This document shows, one piece after another, positions 23,444 to 34,279 of a stretch of 64,000 bases of DNA. The first letter of the stretch is position 1. Every line of letters begins with the position of its first letter. The position numbers and the translations under genes are program-made. Source of the DNA: Atriophallophorus winterbourni (Eukaryota; Platyhelminthes; Trematoda; Plagiorchiida; Microphallidae); NCBI GenBank assembly GCA_013407085.1, contig JACCGJ010023477.1, forward strand, positions 62,001 through 126,000, written 5' to 3'. A model generated the notes under the pieces. It worked only from the letters and a program-made list of their open reading frames with translations. It made no database searches and had not been told where the DNA came from.

Positions 23444-26022
23444 ACAATTTCCGGTATTTCATTGACATAAACCAGAAAGAGGATCGGGCCAAGGACTGAG
23501 CCTTGGGGAACTCCGCTCTTGCTTGCTGCAATTGGTTTGGATAATGCACCATCAACACGTACCTGGTTAGTGCGATTTGTTAGGTAGTCATTTAGCCAAT
23601 TCAGCAACTTTCCAGTGATACCAAGCCTTTCAAGCTTCTGCAGTAGTAGGGAATGGTCAACACGATCGAATGCTTTTGAAATATCCTAGTAACACGCGTG
23701 TATTGCTTGTCCTTATATACCGATTTTGTCCAATCATCTAGCGTTACCAGTAAATTAGACAAACAGGAATATTTTCGTCTGAATCCATGCTGGTTCCTCG
23801 AAAGCAACAGATTATTCTCGAAATATTTCATTAGATCGTCAACAATGAGTCGCTCAAGTAATTTTGAAATCACTGGTAACAGAGTAACGGGTCGGTAATT
23901 GGAAACATCGGAGCGATTTCAACCTTTGTAAATTGGAGAAATTATTCCTCGTTTCCAATCTGTAGGAATCACTCCGCTTGCCAGTGTTTGCTCGAAAAGT
24001 AAGTGAGTGGTTTGTAGAGCAAACTCGCAAATTGCTTCAATATTTTCGGTGTTATTCTGTCGGCCCCAGGAGACTTTCCGGTTTTAAGATTAAATAAACC
24101 TTGGAGGACGCGTTTTTCAGTGACACTTATTTCACTTAGGGCAACTGTGTTTGAAAGTGTTGGATTTGGGCTGTTTATTGCAAGTTCTATCGGGTTGAAT
24201 ACCAATGAATAAAACGTGGCTAATGCATCAGCAGTTTCTGCTGCAGTCGTTGTTGGTCCAGCTGATGTGTTCACGGACGTTACTCCAGGTTTCACCTTAG
24301 CTTGATCGTTAACCATACGATATAGTATTTTGGGGTTTCGCTCCATCATGCTTGATATCACTTCGTGAAAGCACAACTTGTCTTGGATGACGAATTTGTT
24401 TACTTTGTTCCGCAGTAAACAGAATGATTCCCAGGTCTCGGATGATGGGTTTTGCCGATGGTGTCGCCAAGCAATGTTTCGTACCGTTAACCACTTACGA
24501 GTTCGGCTTCTTAATTTAAATTCAAAGTTTTTCTTGAGTTCCTGAGGACAAATTCGGAGCTCACTTTGATTGAACTTTTGAGATTAGATATTAGCCATAT
24601 CCAAAACTCATGTACGTTGCTGGTTTCCGGTTGGCAGTTAAACGTGTTTTTCAGAGCATCACTCAACGCCATAGTGTTGATCCGCCTAACTCTTTTACGG
24701 GCATCATTTGTTCTTACAGCTTCAAACAGATAGTCAAACTGGATGACGACGTGATCACTTAGTCCCAGTGGACTTTCGTAAGCAACGTTATCAATGTCAT
24801 GTTCATTGCTTGTCAGAACGAGATCTAAGAGTGTGGGTAAATCGTTTCCGCGGTATCGGGTATTACATGTAATGTGGTTATAAAGAGGAATATAGTCAAA
24901 CAACTCACTGAATGCGCGCTCGAGGGAGTGTTCTGGGTAAATGGTACTGCTCTGCAGATTCGGTAAATTAAAGTCACCCATAATCAAAAATCCACAAGTG
25001 TATCTGGAAGTAACCATGCGAATTTTATCCAGTAGGGCCAGATTGAAAGTTTCCTGTGCAGACGGTGGGCGATATACTACTCCCAAAACACAGCCTTCGC
25101 CGTTAGCTAGTCGGATTGAGCACCAGAGTGTATCCAGTAACACGATGTCTGGATCCGTAATCTCACGGCACAGAAGGTTTTGGCTATAATACAAAGCTAC
25201 TCATCCTCCTCTGGTTTCACGGTCATGACGAATAAGTGACATTCCTGGTAATTCTAGTTCACTATTTGTTTGCTGAGTCTGCAGCCACGTTTCCGTTACG
25301 GCGATGATGTCTGGTGAACATCTCAGAAAAACTGCACGCAGTTCACCGATTTTGTTTCCGAGACATTGTGCGTTGGTGCAGATGCATTTCATAGTTGTTT
25401 TTCTCAACAAGGATGGGGTGTGGGGAAGAAGGCTAGTGGAGTGCAGAATATATGTTAGGCCGACTACTCCAGAGTCGGCAACTGAAGGTTTTTTGCTTGC
25501 GGGGATGCTTGATCGTTTTGGGGTTGTACTGTTGGAATACAGTGATCTATCGTATTGGCTGAAATTGTTTCTGACACGTCAACAACTGGTTGACTTGGTA
25601 GTGTTTCTATTGAACTTAGTGGTGCATCTATCTTTCCAATATGGTGTTTCGATGCACCTGATCTAATGTCTCGCGGGATTATTCTGCGGCCATTTTCCCA
25701 ACGAGTTTTGACCGTGTTCAACATATCATTACCCAAGAACTTTATTTTAAGGGGCTTAGGGCCGATGCCCTTATAATTTGTAGATTTAGAGATGCGGAAC
25801 GTGTCCGTCACAGCTACATCATGCAAACCAAGTATATCACTGAGGAATCGCCATTGTAACTGATCGTGTTTGCGCTGCACCGGTTTATCAGTTGCTTCAT
25901 CAGCTTCTGAAACTCCCAAAAGGATTATACTCCGATCATCCCTCTGTTTCGTTTGGTTTTGTTGCTGGTCCTTTCGGGCCCTTTCCCAACAGGGCACATC
26001 AGCAAAGATCCTTGCAGTGGTC
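23441..26022 (-). mobile_element. CR1-B copy 1: ORF1 end, endonuclease, partial RT
   Basis: The ORF1 part (26022-25464) has ARIFADVPCWERARK, ILLGVSEAD and a frame that stays open to its stop. The endonuclease runs 25410-24511 (TNAQCLGNKIGELRAV, MGDFNLPN near 24975, SDHVVIQF near 24745). The RT runs 24376-23441 (GKSPGADRITPK, then the palm region up to SGVPQGSVLGP). It is more than about 95% identical by eye to copy 2 (43306-45340), but holds 547 bp of endonuclease that copy 2 lacks. Frame breaks (near 25200, 24510 and 23690) disable it. Both ends are truncated: at 26022 it joins an older CR1 relic, at 23440 an AT run. Confidence 0.85.
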
Positions 26023-26099
26023 ATGTATGCTTTCGGTATGATGAAAAAATATTCGTTTTGGATAAAGATCATGTTATATAAACGGGATGTAGGGTGGAA

Positions 26100-26290
26100 T
26101 TACTATGCATAAATATAATCAATTTGTTCCTGAATATTCCTTCGCTAGATGATTGTACAACATCTGACGGTAGGGCGTCTCATAAGAAACAAACGCGTAC
26201 CCAATAGAAGAACCGACGTCATTTCCGGGAGAACGTGGAATATCAAATGTCAGTTTAAGATTGGGACAAACAATTGACTAGAAGAAAATG
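26100..26290 (-). mobile_element. CR1 ORF2 C-terminal relic
   Basis: In one frame the minus strand gives RRFFYWVRVCFL, a stop, then DALPSDVVQSSSE and FRNKLIIFM. This matches the conserved CRKYFYSVRVCFTWNSLP end of ORF2. It lies just upstream of the CR1-B copy and has no tail. Confidence 0.5.
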
Positions 26291-26959
26291 TAACCTTCTG
26301 GAACTATGTACGTTGTGTGAAGTCTTATGTAAGTCTGGTACCGATGAAAAATTTCGTATGAGTTCTGCAAACCGAAGGCAAAGAAAACATGTTTTGCGCT
26401 AATTATTCCGGGCATAGTCAGATCTTGACTTTTAGTTGGTAGATTTATTGTTGGTATTTCAAACCTTATACATTATAACTTTGCATACCGCCAATTTCAA
26501 TTAAACTGTGGAATATGCACGGTGCTTAGATTGCATGTCGTAGCCAGCGTTAAAATCAACAACAAATGAACATTTTACAAGAGTTTCTTAGTGTGAAGCC
26601 TTCTGTGATTGCACGTTTTGAGGGATGAGTTAAATCCTTATACTTAAACATAACCTAGGTGCCAATGCATGCAAAAATTGTCAAAAAATATTCAAACTGT
26701 TCGTGACAACGAGACCAGGGAAAATCATCGGCCCTAAGTATTTTGCAATTTCGTTTACTGGTTTGTGAAGACAGTTCGAAGTGCGTTGTACAGTGTTGAT
26801 GAATAAACACAGGAATTCTTGTTGCAATTCCAATCAGTGTACTAGTCTCAATTCATGTTGAACTGTAAATAAGGCCAATCCAATTTAATCGTTTTACACG
26901 AATCATTTACTAGCTCCAAATGACAACAAGATGTTTCCGTTCGCTGATGACTAAAAATA

Positions 26960-27690
26960 TGGAGGCAAATGAGCAGCATCGAAGTTTTTGGCGCAAAACA
27001 ATATGAATGCATTTCACGACTGCTCGTCCAAAAGCAAACTGCCACCAATAAATGTGCAAAAGTCATACAAATTGGCTGCGATCCCAGATTTTCTTACACG
27101 TACAAGCTCGGACAACAAAGTATCGTCGACACATTCGAAGGAACGAACCTAGGTGTCTGGATTTGTGGTAGTTTTTAAAATATCCTACAATGTGAAGCTT
27201 TTTACAAAAATATATCTCATCTGCTGGGCATGTCATGGTAGATCTTAGGATGTTTTCCTTGGGGTATTCTCTCCTAATGATGAACACACAGGTAAACCTA
27301 GTTCATCTGGACACCATGGCTCTAGAAAGATATTTTGCTTCTAGCCCGCATATATCATGGAAAGTCTGAGCTTTTCGACGCCTTCCATTATATGACATAC
27401 TTTGAGTGCCTAAGACAATCGAAAGTGAGCACTCTTTTACAAAGAAGAATGCGAGGTGATTTTATCATTCTTTTCACTTTTAGCAACACCAGAGTTTACA
27501 GTTGCAATTCGGATATCCCAAACTGTAAACGAAATTACCGCAGGTACTTTTAGCCAGTGCGTGCGTGTTTTGTTTGGAATTCCACAACTGTCAATTCGGA
27601 AAAATACACTAGGATAGCTGTATTCAAATCGAAAACGAACGATTATATGCGAACTAGCTCCCATATTTCCTCATTATCTCGGCAAGGTTC
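26960..27690 (+). mobile_element. CR1-E-like ORF2 3' relic
   Basis: Frames at 26969-27175 (FSYTYKLGQQS, then TNLGVWICGSF) and 27335-27553 (RRMRGDFIILFTFSN, NCKRNYRRYF) follow the CR1-E copy at 48170-48760 in order. VRACFVWNS is near 27555. Several stops break it. The sequence down to 28120, ending in a TTC repeat at 28098-28119 after AATAAAG, may be its 3' UTR and tail. Confidence 0.6.
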
Positions 27691-28097
27691 ATCGCAACTA
27701 TTTCTTCTGATTGTTCACATCCACTGAACAAGAGCCTTGTTTGTTGTGAAACTTTTTCCTCCACCCGAAGTAACTATGTTATTCCATATTCGAGAACTAA
27801 CAAATTTAGAAACTCTTTTGTTCCATACTTGGCTCGATACATGGTTGATCAGTCGAAAGCTGTTATGAAGTTAAATAAGCGGTTGACAATTTTTTAAACG
27901 ACGTTGAGATATTCCAGTTATTCTCCAATTTTTTTATTTTTCTAATTCATCTCACATTTGTCTAGCCTATGGTAACCTGACACTTTATTATCTAAAGTAT
28001 CATTTCATTGTGCTGCACTTTATACATTTTATCATATTTGTATTTTGTGGAGAAATTAATGTATTGCTGAAAATTCGTGTACACGAATAAAGTCATT

Positions 28098-28119
28098 CTC
28101 TTCTTCTTCTTCTTCTTCA
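28098..28119. repeat. (TTC)n microsatellite
   Basis: A short TTC array follows GAATAAAGTCATTC. It could be the tail of the CR1-E-like relic upstream. Confidence 0.85.
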
Positions 28120-28372
28120 AATCTCTTATCTGCGTTGACCCAATCCTGAGGACTGATTCTCACTATATATATATTTATATTTCGCCACTGCGATCACTGT
28201 AAATTTTTAATGCTTTCTCAACTATAAATCTTGAATGGTGAACGCAATCCTACGACAGTTCAATCACACTTTTTATTCACTGGGCAAACGTGGCCATGCA
28301 TACAATCACTCACTATGATGTCACGAGGTAAAAGAACATTAATGTATAACCGTGAATAAACCGAGAATTTAC

Positions 28373-28712
28373 CGCATCTTGGAATGTTGCAATACTTAAA
28401 GGTGGTCTTGTGCACCACACACCATGGGCCGTGTATGTCGTTATCGGGATTACGGCAGTAATTGTACGCCTGGAGCGCCTTCGTGTTTGACCAATATCTT
28501 TGATAGAACCGTGGATTGTCACTCCACAACAAACACTCGTTCCCGTCGTACGCCTTGTTTACACGTCCTTGATACTCGTTGACCGAGGAATTCCCCTCCG
28601 AGGTACGGCATTCCTTCGGATCGTAAGCTTCATTTGGCAAGCATGTTACCCAGAGAACGAGCCGAAACAACACGAATAATCCGAGCATCGTCCGGCGAAC
28701 GTATGTGGTCAT
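28373..28712 (-). CDS. Exon 1 of a kringle-domain protein: signal peptide and kringle 1
   Basis: From the ATG at 28712 the minus strand encodes MTTYVRR, a hydrophobic core (MLGLFVLFRLVLWVTC) typical of a secretion signal, then one complete kringle. All six cysteines are present: KECRTSEG, NECLLWS, YNYCRNPD, GPWCVV, KYCNIP and RC. A good donor (GATGCG|GTAAAT at 28373/28372) ends the exon in phase 1, the classic kringle boundary, and fits the phase-1 start of exon 2 at 18628. The frame upstream to 28739 only adds a TTG codon, so 28712 is preferred. Kringles bind proteins or lysine in secreted proteases, growth factors and ROR-type receptors; the partner here is unknown. An open frame past the donor down to 28260 is probably intron. 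Confidence 0.8.
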
Positions 28713-28739
28713 AATGTTGTTCGTCTCCAATGTTCGCAA

Positions 28740-30290
28740 CTTATTTACACCATGTGCGTGTGATTTGAATCGGTTTGTTTACTTGAGCGGGAGGGTTGCA
28801 GGGGACACGTAAAACAAGAGTGATGGTTTCGTATAGTGTTTGTTGTTTTCGAGCGATTAGCCAATCAACCGTTTTATTTTTCTCATTTGAACAAACGATC
28901 GGTTCGTAGAATGCAGTGCCAGTACATTTGAATCACTTATAAACAAAAAATTCACAGTTTAGTTATAACCACATAGAACATTTGTTGTGTAAACTTTCCA
29001 AATAATTGGATAGCATACCACGGGTATAAATTGCTCCATACCAGACAACTCATTCTGAAAGCTATTTCCTGGTGTATAGCGGATTTTTGGTTGTATGATT
29101 CGATCGAAGTGTCCGCATTAGATATCTAAGTTGTCTTTAGCATAAACATAGAAAAATAAGTCTGGACAGATTGACAGATACGGTTATTCATGTTTATCAG
29201 CCATCAGATTATACTGCAATCGAACATTTAAATTTCTGCCTATCAGTTTCAAATGCATTAATCGTTTGCGATGCCAGTTACGTGAATTTCATTTGTAATG
29301 ATATCTCGGGTTTGTAATTTTATCGATCACACTTTTGTGCACTCAAGAATGTTAGTTTGTGGATGCACATCAGAAAATTTGACTGATTACGTCGGTCGTA
29401 TTTTATGTCTAACACGTGATACTGGATGAATATGATTCGAAAGATCCTCTGGCACGTTAGATAGCAACAGTCTAAGGATAATTATTAACTCGTATTCAAA
29501 GACTACAAGATGAATTTCCTGAAGTATTGTAAGGAACAGAGAGAGCGAGAGAGTTCCCCAGTTCCTCAAAGTCGGTCGAACACTCCCAGCGCACATGGAA
29601 AGAAGTGAACCAAGTGGTTAAAAAGCACATGTTTGCACACCGCGCCACGATCGAACATGCTTTGCATGACCCTCCCGCTTCCTGTTCTCAGGTCATCGGT
29701 TAATATGTTACACCTGGCCAACATTCGAACTTTTAACCTCATTTTTCGGGTCATTGTGTGATTTTTGGCCACTTAATTTGTTTTACACAATTGTATTATA
29801 AAGTCACATACTCACGACAATGTGGAAAACCGAAATGCTTTATTTTCGAAATCGATTTTAAATGACGCGTTAAGCAATTTTCTTTGCTGCTTTATCGTTC
29901 TGGAGAAAAGCTCAAGCTGCTAGCCCCGATATTTTCGTGTGCTTGAACTGATATTTATATTGAAATATTTTAATAGGCGTCCTATAGAACGTTCTCGACG
30001 GAGGTATATTCCCCGTACGAATAGAGACGACTGAACTACAAAATAAGAAAATCTGAAATAGAGGATTAATGTTAAACAACAACGACGAATCCGTTTGGGA
30101 TAAAAAGGTTATGGCTATTATACAATTCGATACGATCCAATTTGTAGTATTAAACTAATCTAAATTCTAAACAAGTCGATTAAATTTCGCCAACGCATGT
30201 GATTATTAAATGGCCCGTAAACTCATTTACCTCTCAATAAACGTTTGATCAATTCCAGCATTTATTTGCGCTGAAACTGTATGTCACTTT
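28740..30290. other. Upstream region of the kringle gene; no recognised feature
   Basis: AT-rich DNA with no coding signal I can support. It must hold the promoter or 5' exons of the kringle gene if exon 1 is the first coding exon. No specific element is visible. Confidence 0.4.
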
Positions 30291-30299
30291 TAGATTATC

Positions 30300-30570
30300 A
30301 ACAGGTAAGGACAGTAGGATTTTTAATCGCATGACTTGAAACAGTGGATAAATATTAGACAAGGTGAGAACTTGTAACCGCTGTTGAGTGATGCTGGTAA
30401 GATCGACCTGTCTATAAAATTAGCCCACAGAAATAATTCGTGTTCACATGCATTTCCGTTACGCCCAAATCACGGCCGGTTTCATGCTGTGTGCACTCAT
30501 CACTTAAGGACAGCATGATCAGAATCCGCATGCGATTGAATCAGTGGAATAATGGTAAAAATAATGAGAA
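30300..30570 (-). repeat. Two tandem relics of a hammerhead-bearing repeat
   Basis: Two similar units contain GGACAG..GGATT..GAATCGCATG-type strings and a CAGTGG(A)ATAAT end, near 30300-30370 and 30470-30560. The second has a hammerhead-like core on the minus strand at 30503-30470: GTGATGAG, a UGC/GCA stem II, GAAACCGGCCGTGA. The invariant first C is changed to G, so it should be inactive. The same order (core, GACAG, then AAACAGTGG) occurs at 35538-35620. Confidence 0.45.
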
Positions 30571-30988
30571 CTGATGAGCCACTTTCGGATGGGGCTGACA
30601 CGACTAACCTGTTCAATCACATGTGACTTACATACATTTTACTTTTCAACATACCATGGTTGTGCGACTACCTGTCAAGTCGCCACGTCAGAGTTAAAAT
30701 AAACGGAATGCTATCCCAAATGTTCAATGCCACCAGCGGAGACTAAAGGATCCGTGCTAGGCCCGTTCCTCTTTTTAATATACATAAAAGATTTACCCCG
30801 CCCATACCTCATATCATCCCAAATGGTCCTGTTCGCGGCTGGTATAAAATTTGGAAGCAAATGAGTTCCGCAGATGATTGTGAGAAACTGCGAATGGATT
30901 TAGACAACAATCGTCTGGAATATGTTTGGGACCGATCGTGTATCCATATTGCAAAGAAATTTGAGTGTAATCGGTTAGAGTAGTTTTT

Positions 30989-31031
30989 GGGTAACGTTTC
31001 ACTTCTGACACACAAGCTTCGTCAGACAAAG
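30989..31031 (-). ncRNA. Candidate PLE hammerhead ribozyme
   Basis: The minus strand reads CTGACGA (matching CUGANGA), a hairpin with a CUU/AAG stem, GAA, then ACGT as a four-base palindromic stem III, a U, and ACCC as the start of stem I. Minimal hammerheads that work as dimers through a short palindromic stem III are known from PLEs. Stem I pairs only weakly here (the 5' strand reads CTTTGT). Activity is an inference. Confidence 0.45.
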
Positions 31032-31475
31032 GGTGATAGTCAGGACAGGGAACATGATTAAGTAGTATTCAACCCACCACCACTTATTTGACCTTATCAC
31101 TAAACAGCCTATAGTACGCCTAGAGTGTGTCACGTCTCGTGGGAATGACCAGGATCAGTGGTCCATTTTCCTCACAGTGCATCTAAATCAATCTGATACA
31201 AGTGAACACGATCAAGGTCAGTTGACACAGCTGCCAACATACGTAAAAGTACATAACTAACGGGGCTAAGGCTATTTTTGAAGAAAAACAAAAATCTAAT
31301 TAACTAGTAGGTATAAGGTGAATAAAAATTATTTACTTTCACATCAGTGCCGAGCGCCAGATTGTGGAGATTTCTGCCCCATCCACCTTATTGAACGCCA
31401 GGCGACATGCCTTAGGAATTTCGACCGCCTCCGCGTGTAGGCGTTCGCTATACGGTTTAATACCACGTCACAATA

Positions 31476-31892
31476 TTGCCAGATTGTTTTGATCTACGAT
31501 GTGGCCCGTATATAAAACGCGCAACTTATAATGAAAGGAACACCATCTACAGACTTAACTTTAACGACTGTTTAGGTGTTTACATGGGGCAAACTTGCAG
31601 AGAAATTCGCACTAGAATCGAAGAACACCAAAAACGTGTCCGGAGACAGACCCGGGATGCGAGAGAATATCAATCCCTTATTCGTGATTCCGCCTTGGCG
31701 GAGCACGTTTTAGATACGAGCCACAGCGTAGATCTGGACAATGTGGTAATATTGAGACGCGGTATTAAACAGTTTAGCGAACGCCTACACGAGGAGGCGG
31801 TCGAACTTGCCAAGGCAGGTCGACTGGCCGTCAATAAGGTGGATGGGGCAAAATTCTCCACAATCTGGGGTCCGGCACTGATGCAAAAGTAA
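31476..31892 (+). CDS. PLE GIY-YIG endonuclease domain
   Basis: An intact frame of 138 codons. After a short linker it reads TIYRLNFNDCLGVYMGQTC (GIY-YIG written as the L-x-Y and GVYMG blocks), REIRTRIEEHQKR (catalytic Arg region), SALAEHVLDTSHSVDLDNV (His/Glu region) and AGRLAVNKVDGAKFSTIW. The stop at 31890-31892 is followed by the terminal repeat. This domain nicks DNA for insertion of Penelope-type elements. No RT precedes it, and the frame begins next to the inverted arm that ends at 31482, so the true start is lost. Confidence 0.8.
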   Translation: MPDCFDLRCGPYIKRATYNERNTIYRLNFNDCLGVYMGQTCREIRTRIEEHQKRVRRQTRDAREYQSLIRDSALAEHVLDTSHSVDLDNVVILRRGIKQFSERLHEEAVELAKAGRLAVNKVDGAKFSTIWGPALMQK

Positions 31893-32284
31893 ATAGTTTT
31901 TATTCACCTTATACCTACTAGTTAATTATATTTTTGTTTTTCTTCAAAAATAGCTTAACCTTAGCCCCGTTAGTTATGTACTTTTACGTATGTGGGCAGC
32001 TGTATCAACTGACCTTGACCGTGTTCACTTATATCAGATTGAGTTGGATACTCACTGTGAAGGAAATGGACCACTGATCCTGGACATTCCCACGAGACGT
32101 GACACACTTTTGGCGTACTCTAGACTGTTTAGCCGTAAGGTCAAATAAGGGTTTGGACAACGTTTCAAATTGAACGGCCATGAATGATATGGCATTCAAC
32201 ATGCGGAAACGTAAGATGCTCCAGTTCGGCAAGAATGTTCCTTGGGCATATTGATTGGGAACTGAAAACTTGACAGGGAGTTCG

Positions 32285-32512
32285 TTGGATAAAAGATCTT
32301 AACACCATGCACCTACATTTATTATCCCACCAATCGAAAACAATTTCTGCCCTTTGGATTTTTAATTGATTCTTGAACTGCTCAGTAAGCAATCTAATCC
32401 CATTTTTGCTTGTTATATTATTCGTTGTTGCCATATTATTCTGTGGTTTTTTGTAAAGCTGTATGCTTTTTAGACCATTAAAATTGAATTGAATTGAATT
32501 GAATAATATATA
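32285..32512 (+). mobile_element. CR1-A 3' UTR inserted in the CR1-C copy
   Basis: CGAAAACAATTTCTGCCC through TTTTTAGACCATTAAAA and an ATTGA tail (32485-32506) is the last 200 bp of CR1-A. CR1-C resumes at about 32515 (TCGACGGGCCAACAGATTG). About 20 host codons are missing at the site, so the insertion came with a deletion. No target duplication was found. Confidence 0.75.
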
Positions 32513-33199
32513 TCGACGGGCCAACAGATTGTTAGGAATCTGGCTGGTAACGTTAGCAAGGATAATGAACGTCTACCTTCGCACTACGATGGAGCATGCG
32601 GTAGAGGTCTGAGCCACTTGGCTGAGAAAAGATATTGCTCTCTTTGATGCAATCTATCACAGAGAGACAAAGTTAATGATGGGTCTTCGCAATGCTCCAT
32701 ACACCGAAACCTTTTGACGTATGGGTCTATGTGACTTTACCCAAAGAAGGATACGGTGCCATATTATCTTGACCTATAGAATTATGTTTACCGAAGGAAA
32801 TCCACTAAAACACTTGCTTGATGTGTGTGATGGGAAAGTGAGACGCGGACATACTTTATCACATTACGTCCAATTTTACCGTATTGTTTGTCCGTGCCAT
32901 TTTTTCTCCCAATATGTAGTGGACTCTCCTTTTCTGGCGGTGTTTAAAGCGAAATTGGAGTTACATATGCAAAAGTATATCATTCGTGAGTCTTATATAT
33001 GATATTATCTATTCCATTTATACTATTATATTTTTCACATTTTCATTCATACCGTCATTCTGTGGTGTTGTAAAGTATTAAATTTTTAACCATAAATCAT
33101 TAAATCGATGGTTGGTTTCACGATTAATGCTTTTTGGACCATTAAAAACCGGGATTTTGCTGAGATATAAAGCACTAAACACAGTGATAACTGAGAAAG

Positions 33200-34270
33200 G
33201 CCGTGTTGCTCACCTACTCCGCACGTACACCTCACTTTGCGATTCCGTGTTTAGACACCGTAGCTCGTTGATTGGCTTCCATTTGCAACTTTGTATCTTC
33301 ACAATAAACATTCATACTTCACACTATCGATTGGAGCAAACCACCGGATGTTTATGCTAGCTCTCGTTCCACACAGATGGATATGCTTGCGACAACATTT
33401 AAACGCATGTCCACACAACCTACATACGTCCATCAAGCTGGACAGCTTCACCAAGTATCCAATGCAACAGTTTCTAGACCTTACGTTAAGGAAACGTCAG
33501 AGGGTATAAGTCGAATCTTGAATTACGCAGGTATACGAGTAACGCATAAAAGGGGTACAACGCTCCGATCATTATTAAAGCATCTCAAGGATAAAACACC
33601 TTCAGGCTGCACGACGAATTGCGTAAATAAAATCAACTACAAGGGTTGATCGGGAGTATATATCGGGCAAACATCCAGAGAAATTAGTACTAGGATAAGT
33701 AAACACAAAAATCGAACCGGTAAGCAGTCAAACATTTCCAGTGGATATCAATCATTGATGAGAGATTTAGCACTAGCTGAACACGTGCTTCACACAGGTC
33801 TCAGCATTGATCTTGATAACGTAGAAGTGATAAGGTGGGTAATAAAACCATACATTGAAGGACCTCACGCTGAGGCGGTTGAGTTACCGAAGGCTGGTAG
33901 GAATGCAGTCAATAAGATGGATGGGGCCGATATCTCCACAATCTGACGTATGGGTCTGCAGCGGATGAACATTAACGTACGTGACAGCTAGTGTGCGCAC
34001 CAAGCTCTTAATCGAGCTAATCTGTCAGCAGATATCATTCACACCTTCCAAGACCAAAACAATTGAGGGATTATACTGCACGGGGGTGTGCCAGTAGATA
34101 TTGATCGGGCCTGTTTATCATAACGAGCACAGAACCCACCCTGGACTTTGCGGTACTTAGCCAGCTTAGGATTGGTCAGGTGAATGAAATTTAAGCTTGA
34201 TCACTTTTTTACTATTGACACACTTGGCCTGACGAAACTTCTGAGACAGAAGCGACACGTTCCCAATAAA
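33200..34270 (+). mobile_element. Second Penelope-like copy: GIY-YIG region and terminal sequence
   Basis: The frame 33377-33648 gives RPYVKETSEGISRILN, TLRSLLKHLKDKTPSG and CTTNCVNKINYKG. After a stop it continues SGVYIGQTSREISTRISKH, ALAEHVLHT, RWVIKPYIEG and KMDGADISTI, ending at about 33945. This is the linker plus GIY-YIG domain of a PLE, with two stops. A decayed hammerhead-like motif follows at 34224-34266 on the same strand (CTGACGAAACTTCTG, CAGAAGC, GACACGTTCCC). That is the expected place for a PLE terminal repeat. Confidence 0.7.
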
Positions 34271-34279
34271 CAGCTCTCA

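Larger units (their letters stand above)
30909..32151 (+). mobile_element. Short Penelope-like element, palindromic, with target duplication
   Basis: The element is 1,243 bp and is flanked by TTTAGACAAC (30899-30908) and TTTGGACAAC (32152-32161), a 10-bp target duplication with one mismatch. Removing it rejoins the CR1-C frame. The left arm 31079-31482 is an inverted copy of the right arm 31740-32150. The arms contain the end of the GIY-YIG frame and the terminal repeat. A hammerhead-like motif lies at 30989-31031. PLEs encode an RT plus a GIY-YIG endonuclease; here the RT is absent, so this is a 5'-truncated copy with an inverted terminal repeat. Confidence 0.75.
30650..33110 (+). mobile_element. 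CR1-C copy, interrupted twice
   Basis: This ORF2 copy is in four pieces. 30650-30908 covers WLCDYL-, SGVPQ- and palm-region relics. 32152-32280 continues with the NDMAFN-, QFGKNVPWAY- blocks. 32515-33000 gives RRANRLLGI-, LRRLGL-, YRI- and FKAKLELHMQK blocks. It ends near 33110 with TTAACCATAAATCATTAAA. The parts are separated by a PLE (30909-32151) and by a CR1-A tail (about 32285-32512). It matches the CR1-C copy at 40411-42352. Shared oddity: an in-frame TGA at 32252-32254 at the same codon as in that copy. Confidence 0.75.

Noticed and set aside
28260..28372. Continuation of the kringle frame past the donor at 28373
   Set aside because: The kringle is complete before it, the donor is good and in the expected phase, and the downstream peptide has no domain.
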